Source of the DNA: Eubacteriales bacterium | GTDB taxonomy: Bacteria; Bacillota; Clostridia; Lachnospirales; Lachnospiraceae | Direction: 5' to 3' | NCBI GenBank assembly: GCA_030533405.1 | Contig: JAUNJF010000003.1 | Span: 97,191-161,190 of the forward strand | Length of the DNA stretch: 64,000 nt | Part shown: one piece after another, positions 9,647-18,957 of the stretch | How positions within the stretch are numbered: position 1 is the stretch's first letter | Layout of the letters: every line of letters starts with the position of its first letter | Translations under genes and position numbers: made by a program | Notes under the pieces: model-generated | Database searches by the model: none | What the model was told of the DNA's origin: nothing | What the model saw: only the letters and a program-made list of their open reading frames with translations

Positions 9647-10750
9647 CTAAAACGCTGTCACATCAGCACGGCTCATCATTCGTCCCTTCGACAAAACAAG
9701 TGGAATCACAATTAACAAATCGCATATCATAAAACCAACCATGCCTGTTTGAGATGCAAACATGAGATACTCACCCTTTGGTACATAGTAAAGTTCATTT
9801 ATAATATATGTATATGTTAACATAATACCTGCTCCTATGATACAGGCAATTGCGTTCATAACAAACACTTCTGCTATCACCTTTTTCTTTACATCCCATT
9901 TACTTCTTCCAAGTGCCCGGTATACTCCAAATTCATAAATACGTTTTATGTACTGTCCTGTTATGACAGAATTCACTGTCACTGCAAGCACAATAGCAAT
10001 CAATATATCAATCAAATAAAATAACACAAAAAAGATTTTGATTTGACCCATGAAACTTGCCTCTTCTGTTTCAGAAATCTGCACTTTTTTATCTTTCGCC
10101 AAATCTCTAACATAATCATAGAGTTCTTTTCCAACCATCGTATCACTATAAATATACAAACGCCCCAGATTTTCGTCATCCTCATAAACATAAAAAGTAC
10201 AAAAGCTTCCATCATCAATAATTGCATCCACAGTATACACACCATCTAAAACAGAATCAAATGTCTCATCTAGCTTATCACCAAGTTTTATTCCCTTATT
10301 ATTTGCAAAATCCTGACTAATCACCATGCTTCGATGCTTACAGTTTGAAAAATCCCCTTCAATTCCAAGATGGTTAAAAACCTTCTTCATATCATCAACG
10401 GAATTAAACACATAAGACCATCCACCCATTTCTAGATTTAACACAGTTTGATGTTGCATTCCACTAAATCCCAATGCAGTAACATCCACATAGTTTAATT
10501 TCGGATCCTCTTGGACAAGTTTTTTAAATGCAGCAAAATCCTTATATTCTTCATCTGTTGGTTGAATACCGGCAACAACAACCTGGTTCGAATACTCAAA
10601 TTCCTTGTGAAACGGGTAAATGACAGATTGAATATAGTTACCACTTAAAAACATAAGTGTTGCCAAAACCATCATAAACACACCAATAAAACATCTTCCC
10701 TTATTTTCTTTCATATAATAGATTGCTGAAAATGGATTTCTTTTATTCAT
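9647..10750 (-). CDS. FtsX/MacB-type ABC transporter permease
   Basis: Membrane half of an ABC exporter. One transmembrane helix at about 20-38 is followed by a 190-residue extracytoplasmic domain, then three C-terminal helices (FFVLFYLIDILIAIVLAVTV, VFVMNAIACIIGAGIML, MVGFMICDLLIVIPLVL), the FtsX layout. The motif YEFGVYRALGRSKWDV lies in the cytoplasmic loop that contacts the ATPase. Its start overlaps the stop of the ATPase gene by 8 bases, showing translational coupling. With the second permease at 11437 it forms a heterodimer-like exporter. Substrate unknown; peptides or envelope lipids are typical. Confidence 0.88.
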   Translation of the reverse strand: MNKRNPFSAIYYMKENKGRCFIGVFMMVLATLMFLSGNYIQSVIYPFHKEFEYSNQVVVAGIQPTDEEYKDFAAFKKLVQEDPKLNYVDVTALGFSGMQHQTVLNLEMGGWSYVFNSVDDMKKVFNHLGIEGDFSNCKHRSMVISQDFANNKGIKLGDKLDETFDSVLDGVYTVDAIIDDGSFCTFYVYEDDENLGRLYIYSDTMVGKELYDYVRDLAKDKKVQISETEEASFMGQIKIFFVLFYLIDILIAIVLAVTVNSVITGQYIKRIYEFGVYRALGRSKWDVKKKVIAEVFVMNAIACIIGAGIMLTYTYIINELYYVPKGEYLMFASQTGMVGFMICDLLIVIPLVLSKGRMMSRADVTAF

Positions 10751-11435
10751 CTTGTTTCCTTTCTGATTCTGACATCACAACATTACTCAATTTACCATCC
10801 CACATTTCAACTAAGATATCTACATCTTCCAATACTGATCGGTCATGGGTTACAACAATCACCAAACGCTCCTTCGAATACGCTTTTAATATCTTCATGA
10901 CATTAAATGCATTTTCATGATCTAGTGATGCCGTCGGCTCATCCGCAAAAATGACCTTCGGATTATTAATCATGGCTCTTGCAATTGCAACACGCTGACA
11001 TTGTCCACCAGATAGTTTTGCTGGACGTTTTCCCCATTCCCGTTCCTTTAGTCCGAGTGCTGTCAGATACTTTGTTGCATTTTCAACTGCCTCTTTTTTC
11101 TCACTGGTCGCTGCAACAATCACATTATCCAAAGCTGACATATAGGGAACAAGATAATGCTTTTGAAAAACAAATCCAAATTCCTTTCTTCGCATTTCCT
11201 CTCTTTGCTTGTTTGAAAGCATTGTCAATTCCTTTCCATTGTAAATTACATTTCCCTCGGTTGGTGTTTTTAAGGTTGACATAACATACATTAATGTGCT
11301 TTTTCCACTTCCTGAAGGACCAATCATTCCAACAAGTCCCTTGTCTGGTAATTCCAAATCAAAACCATTTAAGGCATACATTTTATCCTCTGAATCCATA
11401 TCATAAATCATACTTACATTTTTTATTTCAAACAT
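10743..11435 (-). CDS. ABC transporter ATP-binding protein (LolD/MacB type)
   Basis: Cytosolic ATPase of the exporter. Walker A is GPSGSGKST (about residues 39-47), the Q-loop lies in FVFQKHYLVPYMSALDNV, the signature is LSGGQCQRVAIARA (about 140), Walker B is VIFADEPTASLD, and the switch histidine is in VVTHD. Length 230 is standard for the LolD/MacB/SalX group. It sits between two permease genes, 1 base after the upstream stop and overlapping the next start. The adjoining LuxR/DesK-type two-component genes suggest induction by a cell-envelope signal. Confidence 0.93.
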   Translation of the reverse strand: MFEIKNVSMIYDMDSEDKMYALNGFDLELPDKGLVGMIGPSGSGKSTLMYVMSTLKTPTEGNVIYNGKELTMLSNKQREEMRRKEFGFVFQKHYLVPYMSALDNVIVAATSEKKEAVENATKYLTALGLKEREWGKRPAKLSGGQCQRVAIARAMINNPKVIFADEPTASLDHENAFNVMKILKAYSKERLVIVVTHDRSVLEDVDILVEMWDGKLSNVVMSESERKQDE

Positions 11436-11436
11436 A

Positions 11437-12597
11437 TTAGTCCTCCATTCGATCCACTGTTTTTATCTTATGAATTGTTACAAGAATTGGTATCTGTAAA
11501 ACACCAATAATTGCCATAAATGCTGCAACGATTCGCAGTAAATGTGCAAAATCAAAATAACGATAAATCAGTCCCATATTATCAAGTACCATATGCGCAA
11601 ATACATAAAGGATAATCATCGTCACTACAATTCCAATCACAGTGCTCATACCAAAAATAAGAGCGATTTCCCGCATCATCATTCCATAAATTTCTTTCCG
11701 TCCAAAACCAATCGAACTATATAAACAATACTCGTTAACACGACTACGCATAAAGGATATGTAGGCAACCAATATAGAAATTGCCAGGAATACCATAACC
11801 ACGACTAACAGAGCTACAATCGCAACATCCAATACATCCGTTACCATTTCCTTATAACTCTTTTTCCACTCCACAGCATCATGAAGTGTATCGTATTCTG
11901 TGACCTCTATTCCTGTATCCTTTAATACCTTTGCCATATCCGAATTTTCTTCATTACAATATACAGTCATGTACCACCCAGTGTTCATATATCCCTTGGG
12001 TGTTCCCACACAAACGAGATAATCTGACTCCACAACACCAACCACTTTAAACACCTTGCCATAATAATTCTCCATAAAGTAGCCATCAAGCTGCATTTTT
12101 CTGTTCATAAACACCTTCTTGTCAACCAGAATCTCACCATCTGCTTTCGGCATTCGACCGTCTACAAGTTTTGCATCCATATGCTCTAAATAGGCCGGCA
12201 CCTGTTCGGGCTCTAACAGCGGAAAATAATAACTAACCGATCCAACAATCCCCTGATAATTCGCACTTAACACCTGAGAATATACAACCTCTTCTACTCC
12301 ATCATGAACCTTTAATTGTTTCATGATATCTGCTCTTGTTTCTTCCACCTTTTGTCGAAATTCATCATCCGTCGCATACGCATCCTGATCAATCCCTGCC
12401 GTCTCCAGACTCAAACTGATATATGCCACATGTTTGGGCAATTCCAAAAATAATGTTCGAAAACTCTCCTGTGTTGTCATCAGCAAAAAGTTAATCACAT
12501 ACATGGTCATCAGGGTCAGCGATAGTGCAATCAGCATAACCCATACCTGTTTTTTATTGTTTCGCACAAATTTCAGTGCTGATAATTGATTTTTCAT
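11437..12597 (-). CDS. FtsX-type ABC transporter permease
   Basis: Second permease of the exporter, with an N-terminal helix (VWVMLIALSLTLMTMYVINFLL), a large external domain, and three C-terminal helices. The motif YSSIGFGRKEIYGMMMREI matches the coupling loop seen in the partner permease. ATG at 12597 gives a natural MKNQLSALKF start. The only strong AAGGAG site is further upstream, separated by the perfect palindrome GCAGCAAATGTTTGCTGC, so translation may depend on that hairpin folding. A TTG at 12612 is in frame. First gene of the exporter operon, 107 bases after the two-component terminator. Confidence 0.87.
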   Translation of the reverse strand: MKNQLSALKFVRNNKKQVWVMLIALSLTLMTMYVINFLLMTTQESFRTLFLELPKHVAYISLSLETAGIDQDAYATDDEFRQKVEETRADIMKQLKVHDGVEEVVYSQVLSANYQGIVGSVSYYFPLLEPEQVPAYLEHMDAKLVDGRMPKADGEILVDKKVFMNRKMQLDGYFMENYYGKVFKVVGVVESDYLVCVGTPKGYMNTGWYMTVYCNEENSDMAKVLKDTGIEVTEYDTLHDAVEWKKSYKEMVTDVLDVAIVALLVVVMVFLAISILVAYISFMRSRVNEYCLYSSIGFGRKEIYGMMMREIALIFGMSTVIGIVVTMIILYVFAHMVLDNMGLIYRYFDFAHLLRIVAAFMAIIGVLQIPILVTIHKIKTVDRMED

Positions 12598-12703
12598 TTT
12601 GTTCTGCAGCAAACATTTGCTGCGTGCTCCTTTCCTGTTGTTTTTCCTATTTTTTCTTCATTTCATCCTACTTTGATAATCCCATCTTACTCATTTTACG
12701 CAA

Positions 12704-12746
12704 ATAAAAAAAGTGACTGTAGTCATATTTTCGTATGACCACAGTC
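12704..12746 (-). terminator. Terminator after response regulator gene
   Basis: On the minus strand GACTGTGGTCATA pairs with TATGACTACAGTC (one mismatch) around a six-base loop, followed by a run of T. It separates the two-component pair from the ABC operon, so the exporter has its own promoter or depends on read-through. Confidence 0.85.
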
Positions 12747-12763
12747 TTATTCCTGTCACGCTT

Positions 12764-13429
12764 TTATTTTTGTAATTCCACAATCAACTTCACACGATCA
12801 TGAATACCTGTTTTATCATAAATATTTGAGATATAATTCTTTACGGTTCCCTCAGATATATATAATCTATCCGCAATCTGTTTGTTCGTAAGCCCTTCTA
12901 CCATAAGAGAACAGATTTCCTTTTCTCGATTTGTCAATTCCGATGAAATATCATTTTGTGAAGCATTCATCTTGTCTGGTGTATCTTGTTTCACACCCAA
13001 ATTTTTGGTCATAAGTTCTGTCAATCTACTCATAACCTTTTGATCCAGCACTGTAACACCACTTAAAATTTGTGCAACTGCGCCCAATATAGCATCTTTT
13101 CCACTATCCTTTAACAGATAACCATCAGCACCACCTGCAATTGCTTCTGTAATGTACTGATCATCATAAAATGTGGTAAGTACCAAAATCTTTATCATAG
13201 GATATTTATCCTTCATGATTTTGATCAGTTCAATGCCACCCATACCTTTCATATTCAAATCCACAAGTGCAATATCACAGACATCTGCTTTTTCCTCTAA
13301 AATATGTAGTGCCGCATTTCCATCATTCGCTTTTCCAATAATTTCCATATCATTTAACGACAAGATGATTTCCAAACTATCTAACAATAGATTCTCATCA
13401 TCAACTAACAATGCTTTATATGTAGCCAT
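12764..13429 (-). CDS. NarL/LuxR-family response regulator
   Basis: Two-component output protein. The receiver domain (about 1-120) has the acidic pair in LLVDDEN, phosphorylatable Asp in IALVDLNMKG (about 57), and the lysine in YLLKDSGKD (about 107). The C-terminal HTH (about 155-221) reads LTNREKEICSLMVEGLTNKQIADRLYIS with the LuxR recognition helix. It lies 5 bases downstream of the histidine kinase gene and upstream of the ABC exporter, which is its most likely target. Length 221 is typical. Confidence 0.95.
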   Translation of the reverse strand: MATYKALLVDDENLLLDSLEIILSLNDMEIIGKANDGNAALHILEEKADVCDIALVDLNMKGMGGIELIKIMKDKYPMIKILVLTTFYDDQYITEAIAGGADGYLLKDSGKDAILGAVAQILSGVTVLDQKVMSRLTELMTKNLGVKQDTPDKMNASQNDISSELTNREKEICSLMVEGLTNKQIADRLYISEGTVKNYISNIYDKTGIHDRVKLIVELQK

Positions 13430-13434
13430 AATCT

Positions 13435-14589
13435 TTATCCTCCAAATACAATTGGTAATTCCACCATAGATTTGAACCCATGATCATTTGCAAAATGTGT
13501 TTTTCCTCCACACTTTTCCACATAAGAAATAATTTTTTTGATACCAAAACCATTCTCAATTCTTTGTTCTGCATTAGAATCCTGAAAATCACTTGCACCA
13601 TTATCCGCAATGTCCAATCTAATATGCGCTGAATCACCTGTCAACACAACAACAAATGTATCTGCTTTCCCATGTTTGACACCATTAGTGAGCATTTCCT
13701 GCAACACACCTGTCAAAAAAACAACATGATCATGTGGTAGCTTAATATCATCAGGAACGTCATCAAAATTTTGTCGAATTTCCATACTCGTATCCATTAC
13801 AAATTCTGAACCAATCATTTCCAATTCTGCTTTCAACTCTCCAGCCGTTAATGCCACATTTGCTTCATCCAACACTCTAACCGCACGACGAATAGATTCC
13901 AGGCTTCCCCGAATTCTTGTATTGGCATCGTTCATCTTTTTGCGCGCTTCATCTGGTTTGACATCATAAAGCAAATCAGCTGCATCCAATGTCATAATCG
14001 CAGCGGTAATAGAATGCCCTACACTGTTATGGATATTACGACTAATGTTTTCACGTTCTAGTAATCTTGCGTTTTTTTCATCCATATAGCGCTGTTTCAC
14101 AAGCTGCTCATTTAACCTTTTTTCATGTAATTCACTAATATTAGATGCTACAATTCTCTGACCTTCTCTTACTTTTCGTTGTTCCATTCGAGTCATACCA
14201 ATCATAATCAAACTTAACACAGTATATCCTGCCATAAGACATATGGTCTGTAAAATAACCATTGCAACAGAAGTACCCTGATGAAACAACACCTGGCAAG
14301 CGAAAAAAATAATGGTACCCATCGCACAACGATACAGCAGTTTCAACTCTTTATAAAGCAGAAAAATCAAAAAACCAGAAACATTTCCTGATAATATGGC
14401 AAACATCAGCAAAATAATGCCATAAATGATCTGTATCCACTTTTCATGTTCTTCCTCCAAGGAGCGATACGTTGTCATAACCATTAAAACCGCTGCAACA
14501 ACAATCATCATCACTGGCTCTTTTGTAAAAAACATTCCCAATCCTGTGAGAAGCATAATCATTAAGTTGTCCAAAATTGCATATATCAT
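13435..14589 (-). CDS. DesK-type sensor histidine kinase
   Basis: Membrane histidine kinase with a bundle of five or six N-terminal helices (residues 1-150) and almost no external loops, suggesting it senses the membrane itself or an intramembrane signal. The dimerisation/phosphoacceptor motif is ENISRNIHNSVGHSITAA with the histidine near residue 194. The ATPase domain shows N-box EMLTNGVKHGK and G1 box DIADNGASDF. This architecture pairs with NarL-type regulators, as here. Start ATG follows GGGGTAGCCT. Upstream, the methyltransferase gene ends 31 bases away. Confidence 0.93.
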   Translation of the reverse strand: MIYAILDNLMIMLLTGLGMFFTKEPVMMIVVAAVLMVMTTYRSLEEEHEKWIQIIYGIILLMFAILSGNVSGFLIFLLYKELKLLYRCAMGTIIFFACQVLFHQGTSVAMVILQTICLMAGYTVLSLIMIGMTRMEQRKVREGQRIVASNISELHEKRLNEQLVKQRYMDEKNARLLERENISRNIHNSVGHSITAAIMTLDAADLLYDVKPDEARKKMNDANTRIRGSLESIRRAVRVLDEANVALTAGELKAELEMIGSEFVMDTSMEIRQNFDDVPDDIKLPHDHVVFLTGVLQEMLTNGVKHGKADTFVVVLTGDSAHIRLDIADNGASDFQDSNAEQRIENGFGIKKIISYVEKCGGKTHFANDHGFKSMVELPIVFGG

Positions 14590-14620
14590 AGGCTACCCCA
14601 TTCAAACAAACTGTACCATA

Positions 14621-15385
14621 TTACATCTTTCTTGCCACAAAAATATATCTTGCCATTTGCTCACAAAATGCCTCATACCCATCGACTACATATTCTGTCT
14701 GAAGGACTAAAAGTTCATACCAGTTTGCATATCCTTCTGCTTCAAATTCTTCTTTATGTGCAATCGCCGCCTCACGTTTTTTGACTAATAAATCATAGGT
14801 CTGTCTTGTAATATCAACAACTTCATAAGACATTTGATTCTTGCGAAAGGCTTCCACAATCTGTGTCGATTCCACATCCTTTGTCTTTGGAATCACATCC
14901 CCTTCCTGATATCCGACAAAGAAAACGCCATCCTTTTTCAACCACGTTTTCAGCTGACCGACAAACACATTCATGTCCTTTGCAAAATACATCGTATCCA
15001 TAGAGGTAATCACATCAAACGAATCTGGTTTATATGTGATTTCTCCAATTATACCCTCCTGAAAATCTGCTTGTTCACGGAACAGATTCTTTGCTGTTGC
15101 AATTGCCTGCGCCGAATAATCAAACCCATGAATATATGCCCCAGTTTTCTCTTGTAAATATCCAACCATCTTTCCATTTCCGCATCCAATATCTAAAATA
15201 TGGACATCTTTCCCCTCTGGAATATATTGTAAAATACGGTCTATCTGCTCTTTATCACTGAATCCATCCTGTGAAAAATCAGCACCAAATGCATCTTTGC
15301 AAAAATTGCGAAACGCATTCGAGTTTTCTGCCATTGTATAAAATTCCTGATACGCATCATAAAATAATAAATCTTCTTTTTCCAT
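14621..15385 (-). CDS. Class I SAM-dependent methyltransferase
   Basis: Cytosolic methyltransferase. The SAM-binding motif I is VHILDIGCGNGKMVGYL (about residues 60-77), followed by an acidic residue in YIHGFDYSAQAI, and motif post-II is FDVITSMDTMYFAKD. Fold and length (254) match the Methyltransf_25/11 group; substrate unknown. It follows the aldo/keto reductase by 9 bases and is probably in that operon. Confidence 0.86.
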   Translation of the reverse strand: MEKEDLLFYDAYQEFYTMAENSNAFRNFCKDAFGADFSQDGFSDKEQIDRILQYIPEGKDVHILDIGCGNGKMVGYLQEKTGAYIHGFDYSAQAIATAKNLFREQADFQEGIIGEITYKPDSFDVITSMDTMYFAKDMNVFVGQLKTWLKKDGVFFVGYQEGDVIPKTKDVESTQIVEAFRKNQMSYEVVDITRQTYDLLVKKREAAIAHKEEFEAEGYANWYELLVLQTEYVVDGYEAFCEQMARYIFVARKM

Positions 15386-15394
15386 GTAAACTCC

Positions 15395-16594
15395 TTAGTT
15401 CGCTTTTTTATTTCTTTCCTTTGTTACATACTTACGAGCCGCATTGATACCAACTTTATACAGGAACGGTCTTAATTCTTTGTCTGCCTCTGCAAGCTTT
15501 TCACGAATGGCAATATGCTGTGGACAGTGCTGTTCACATTTTCCACAGTTGACACATTGCGATGCAAAGCCTGGATCCTTACGCAATCCCATATTCTGCG
15601 CAAACGCAAAACGAGCAGATGATTTTTTCTCAATATACATCATATTATAGTAATAAAAATTACCTGGAATATCAACACCCTTTGGACAAGGCATACAGTA
15701 ACGACAGCCAGTACATCCCACTTTTTCATTCGCACGAATCGCCTTTACAATCGATGCAATCACATCTTCATCCTCTTTGGTAAACGCATTTGCCTGTACA
15801 TCCGATGCAATTCTTATATTTTCCTGCACCATTTCCATCGAATTCATTCCCGATAAGACACAAGTTACTTCTGGCTGATTCCACAGCCAACGAAGTCCCC
15901 ATTCTGCCGGAGTATATTTTCGCTCATTTTTCTGAATAATCTGCATTGCTTCTTCTGGTAACATATTTACAAGCTTACCACCTCGAAGCGGCTCCATAAT
16001 TACAACTGGAATTCCCTTTGCCGCAGCAGCCTGTAATCCAATTCTTCCAGCCTGACTATTTTCATCTAAATAATTATATTGAATCTGACAAAAATCCCAA
16101 TCATATGCATCCAGGATTTTTAAAAACATATCCGTATCTCCATGATAAGAGAATCCAATATTACGCACACTTCCATCCTTCTTATGATTTTCAATCCAGC
16201 TCTCAATACCAAGTGCCTTAAGATTCTCCCACTCCTGAAGATCTGTAAACATATGCATCAGATAGTAATCCACATAATCCGTCTGTAAACGCTGTAATTC
16301 CTCCTGAAATGTCTTATCAATTGCTGCTGCATTCCGAATCATATACTGCGGTAATTTTGTCGCAATTGCAACCTTCTCCCGCACCTGATTCTTCGCAAGA
16401 ATTTTACCAAGACACTCCTCGCTTCCTGGATAAATGTATGCGGTATCAAAATAATTAACACCCTGTTCAATCGCTGTTAAGACTTCCCGTTCTGCCTTTT
16501 CAAAATCAATCGAATTTCCTTTCCTTGTAAAACGCATACAACCATATCCAAGCAACGAAATCGAATTTCCATATTTATCCTCTCTATACTGCAT
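15395..16594 (-). CDS. Aldo/keto reductase with C-terminal ferredoxin-like Fe-S domain
   Basis: The N-terminal barrel (about 1-270) has the AKR signature YFDTAYIYPGSEECLGKIL with the catalytic tyrosine, and the NADPH-binding part lies near LSGMNSMEMVQENI. The C-terminal part has CTGCRYCMPCPKGVDIP and CVNCGKCEQHCPQHI, two 4Fe-4S type clusters as in Fe-S AKRs of anaerobes. ATG at 16594 is preceded by GAGGGAAAT; the longer TTG start is not supported. The message begins 7 bases after the broken MATE gene, so it may have been the distal gene of a MATE-AKR operon. A paralogue lies at 52838. Confidence 0.92.
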   Translation of the reverse strand: MQYREDKYGNSISLLGYGCMRFTRKGNSIDFEKAEREVLTAIEQGVNYFDTAYIYPGSEECLGKILAKNQVREKVAIATKLPQYMIRNAAAIDKTFQEELQRLQTDYVDYYLMHMFTDLQEWENLKALGIESWIENHKKDGSVRNIGFSYHGDTDMFLKILDAYDWDFCQIQYNYLDENSQAGRIGLQAAAAKGIPVVIMEPLRGGKLVNMLPEEAMQIIQKNERKYTPAEWGLRWLWNQPEVTCVLSGMNSMEMVQENIRIASDVQANAFTKEDEDVIASIVKAIRANEKVGCTGCRYCMPCPKGVDIPGNFYYYNMMYIEKKSSARFAFAQNMGLRKDPGFASQCVNCGKCEQHCPQHIAIREKLAEADKELRPFLYKVGINAARKYVTKERNKKAN

Positions 16595-16601
16595 ATTTCC
16601 C

Positions 16602-17227
16602 TCACTTTCCAACTTCCATTACTGAATTTTTCATCCATCTACCACTCAAATAATATGACCACGCAATGGTACATCCAATTGCAAATCCAATAAAATATTA
16701 ATCACAGAAGAAATCAAAAGAAAATACAAAGTTGCTGCACTATCTCCTATTGCGCGCAAAATGGAAGAAAAAATATTATATCCATACTGAAACACCAATC
16801 CCACAATATAGATTCGAAGATATAAAAGTGTTAATTTCATAATCTCATCTGGTACTTTGATCCAATACTTTAATGCCAGTCGAGAACCTGCAATACCCAC
16901 AATCGAAATTACAATTCCCAACAATAATAACAACAGTATACCTGTTGATGCTGCCTCTCGGACTTCTTTTTCCTTTTTTGCACCATAAAATTGTGCGACA
17001 ACCACACCATTTCCTGCTGACAAACCAATTGCAATTGCCAACAAGAAAAATGTTAATGTTCCCGTCGTTCCAACAGATGCAAGAGATTCTTCTCCTGCAA
17101 ATTTTCCAACTACTATTGTATCTACTGTATTATATAACTGCTGTAATAATGAGCCCGCCAAAACTGGCATTGCAAAAGTCAAAATATGCTTCCACGGAGC
17201 TCCTTCTGTCATCGCTTTTCCGTTCAT
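16602..17227 (-). pseudogene. MATE efflux transporter, internally deleted
   Basis: The first 185 codons are a normal MATE N-terminal half (MTEGAPWKHILTFAMPVLAGSL at the start, then GNGVVVAQFYGAKKEKEVREAA). After VINILLD the frame runs into LQLDVPLRGHII and a stop. In another frame, from about 16670, the DNA still reads TIAWSYYLSGRWMKNSV, which looks like the extreme C terminus of MATE proteins, and ends with TGA at 16602-16604 just before the reductase start. So about 240 codons in the middle are missing and the join is out of frame. Full-length relatives have about 450 residues. The product is unlikely to function. Confidence 0.82.
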
Positions 17228-17286
17228 TTTGTTCCTTTCTCGTACCTTTTTAATCCAATATAAATGCTGCTTTCCCTGCGCACATT

Positions 17287-17823
17287 TCAGTTTTCAACCA
17301 CCCACTCATCATGATATGTTACTGTCACCTCTGTATTATCGGGCTGCGTAAATACAATTTGCGTCGGTTGATTATATTTTGTATCTCTCTCCAATAGTCT
17401 TCCACGTTCATCATAAGCTAACTGTACCGTTGTGCCTGATGAAGCTGTTTTAATTTTTAAATCTCCGATATCATCCTGAAACAACTTCGTCATATGCGTA
17501 TAATATTTGTGTTTTAATTGATTATCCTTTAATTCTGTATTTTTCGTACCTGATGCAGTCACATAACAATACAAATATTTTATTTCCCCACTTTCATACA
17601 TCATCAGTCGAATATCATTTCCATCCGCATAGGCTTCTACATAAGTACTCTCTGCAGCCATCGCAATTGCTCTTGCAGCAGTTACATACTTTTCATCTTT
17701 TGCGCGATCGATGTAGCCAAGCAGCGCTGGCACTAAAATAGCTGCAAGAATTGCCAGAATCACTAAAACAACAATCAACTCAACTAGCGTAAACCCTCTA
17801 TTATTCGTCTTGCTCTTACACAT
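17287..17823 (-). CDS. Type IV prepilin-like (pseudopilin) protein
   Basis: Carries a class III signal: a short basic leader (MCKSKTNNRG), then FTLVELIVVLVILAILAAILVPALLGYID, the prepilin peptidase site with Glu at +5 and the hydrophobic N-terminal helix. The remaining 130 residues form a soluble head without recognised domain. It is a single gene: no assembly ATPase, peptidase or platform protein is near. It could be a minor pilin served by machinery elsewhere. A GGAGGCGG ribosome site precedes the start. Confidence 0.88.
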   Translation of the reverse strand: MCKSKTNNRGFTLVELIVVLVILAILAAILVPALLGYIDRAKDEKYVTAARAIAMAAESTYVEAYADGNDIRLMMYESGEIKYLYCYVTASGTKNTELKDNQLKHKYYTHMTKLFQDDIGDLKIKTASSGTTVQLAYDERGRLLERDTKYNQPTQIVFTQPDNTEVTVTYHDEWVVEN

Positions 17824-17878
17824 ATAACCGCCTCCTCTACTGATTGTCCCATCAAGTAGTATATCGGCTTTTTTTCAC

Positions 17879-18940
17879 CTATTCCTCATGAAATATTCCC
17901 TTTAAAATATCATCTTCCATCAAAACCTGCTTCGCCTTATCCCGATATGCCTCCTCGTGCAAATATACATGTCGAAACGGTTTCATTGCTGGTGCTAAAT
18001 CAATTGCCTGTAAATAATCTTCCCGATTCAAATGCAATTCCTTACAGTGGTCAAAAAAACCTGTTTGCGTAAAAAATTTACGAATTCTTTCATAACGATG
18101 TTCCTGCACAAGCGACATAATATAAGTGGCAATTCCCACCTGTATTCCATGCAGTTGCGGATTGACTAACATTTTATCTAATGCATGGCTAATCAAATGT
18201 TCCGACCCACTTGTTGGTGCACTACTTCCTGCCACCTCATTTGCCAAACCACTTGTTGTCAAACCATTTACCAATTCTCTAATAAACACCTCTCTCGTAA
18301 CACTGTCTAGTGGCATACGAACAAACGAATTCACAGCATTTTTTGCAAGCATAACAGCTGTATCATTGATTTCAGAAACTCCTGTCTTCGCTTCAAACTG
18401 CCAGTCATATAATGCCGTAATCTTTGCCACCATATCACCAATTCCAGAAAAAATATATTTTTCAGGCGCACTCATGATTGCATCTGTATCTACAACAATA
18501 CCATATGCAAGCGTCGCTGGCACACTGGTTCTTCTATCATTTACAATCAAGGAGGCCGTAGAAGAACAAAATCCATCACTGGATGCACTTGTTGGCACAC
18601 TGATAAACGGTAATTTTCTCAAAAAACCAACATATTTTGTTGCGTCAATGACCTTACCACCACCAATACCAATGACTGCCTGCGTTTTATCTGGCAATGA
18701 AAATGCCATGGTCATAATATCATCAATTTTTACAGTGTCCAGTTCTTCATAATGAAGAACCTGCACCTTGGCATCCTCCATTCCCTTTAGCACTTTTTCG
18801 CCAAACAATTGAATCAATCCATTTCCAAAATATATAACGACTTTATGAATATCTCTTTGAGCTAAATATTCCCCTATATACGAAAGCATATCTCCACCAA
18901 CCTTTAAGATTGCCGGCACTGCTATTTGCTTCTTATCCAT
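17879..18940 (-). CDS. sn-Glycerol-1-phosphate dehydrogenase-family protein
   Basis: Iron/zinc-dependent alcohol dehydrogenase superfamily, subgroup of glycerol-1-phosphate dehydrogenases (EgsA/AraM). Visible are the nucleotide loop GIGGGKVIDATKYV (about residue 92), the phosphate-binding PTSASSDGFCSSTASL segment, and metal-ligand histidines in SGSEHLISHALD (about 242) and HGIQVGIATYIM. Bacterial members make glycerol-1-phosphate, the stereoisomer used in archaeal lipids. ATG at 18940 follows AAGGAGGAAG. Upstream gene overlaps the longer ORF, supporting this start. Metabolic role here is unknown. Confidence 0.85.
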   Translation of the reverse strand: MDKKQIAVPAILKVGGDMLSYIGEYLAQRDIHKVVIYFGNGLIQLFGEKVLKGMEDAKVQVLHYEELDTVKIDDIMTMAFSLPDKTQAVIGIGGGKVIDATKYVGFLRKLPFISVPTSASSDGFCSSTASLIVNDRRTSVPATLAYGIVVDTDAIMSAPEKYIFSGIGDMVAKITALYDWQFEAKTGVSEINDTAVMLAKNAVNSFVRMPLDSVTREVFIRELVNGLTTSGLANEVAGSSAPTSGSEHLISHALDKMLVNPQLHGIQVGIATYIMSLVQEHRYERIRKFFTQTGFFDHCKELHLNREDYLQAIDLAPAMKPFRHVYLHEEAYRDKAKQVLMEDDILKGIFHEE

Positions 18941-18957
18941 GCATTCTTCCTCCTTCA

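Noticed and set aside
17861-17868. Second sigma-28 -10 box (GCCGATAT) upstream of the prepilin gene
   Set aside because: The -10 match is perfect but the -35 position shows GAGG rather than TAAA, so I do not call a promoter.
18126-18752. 208-codon plus-strand ORF over the dehydrogenase gene
   Set aside because: It lies opposite the dehydrogenase gene, has no ribosome site and no family match.
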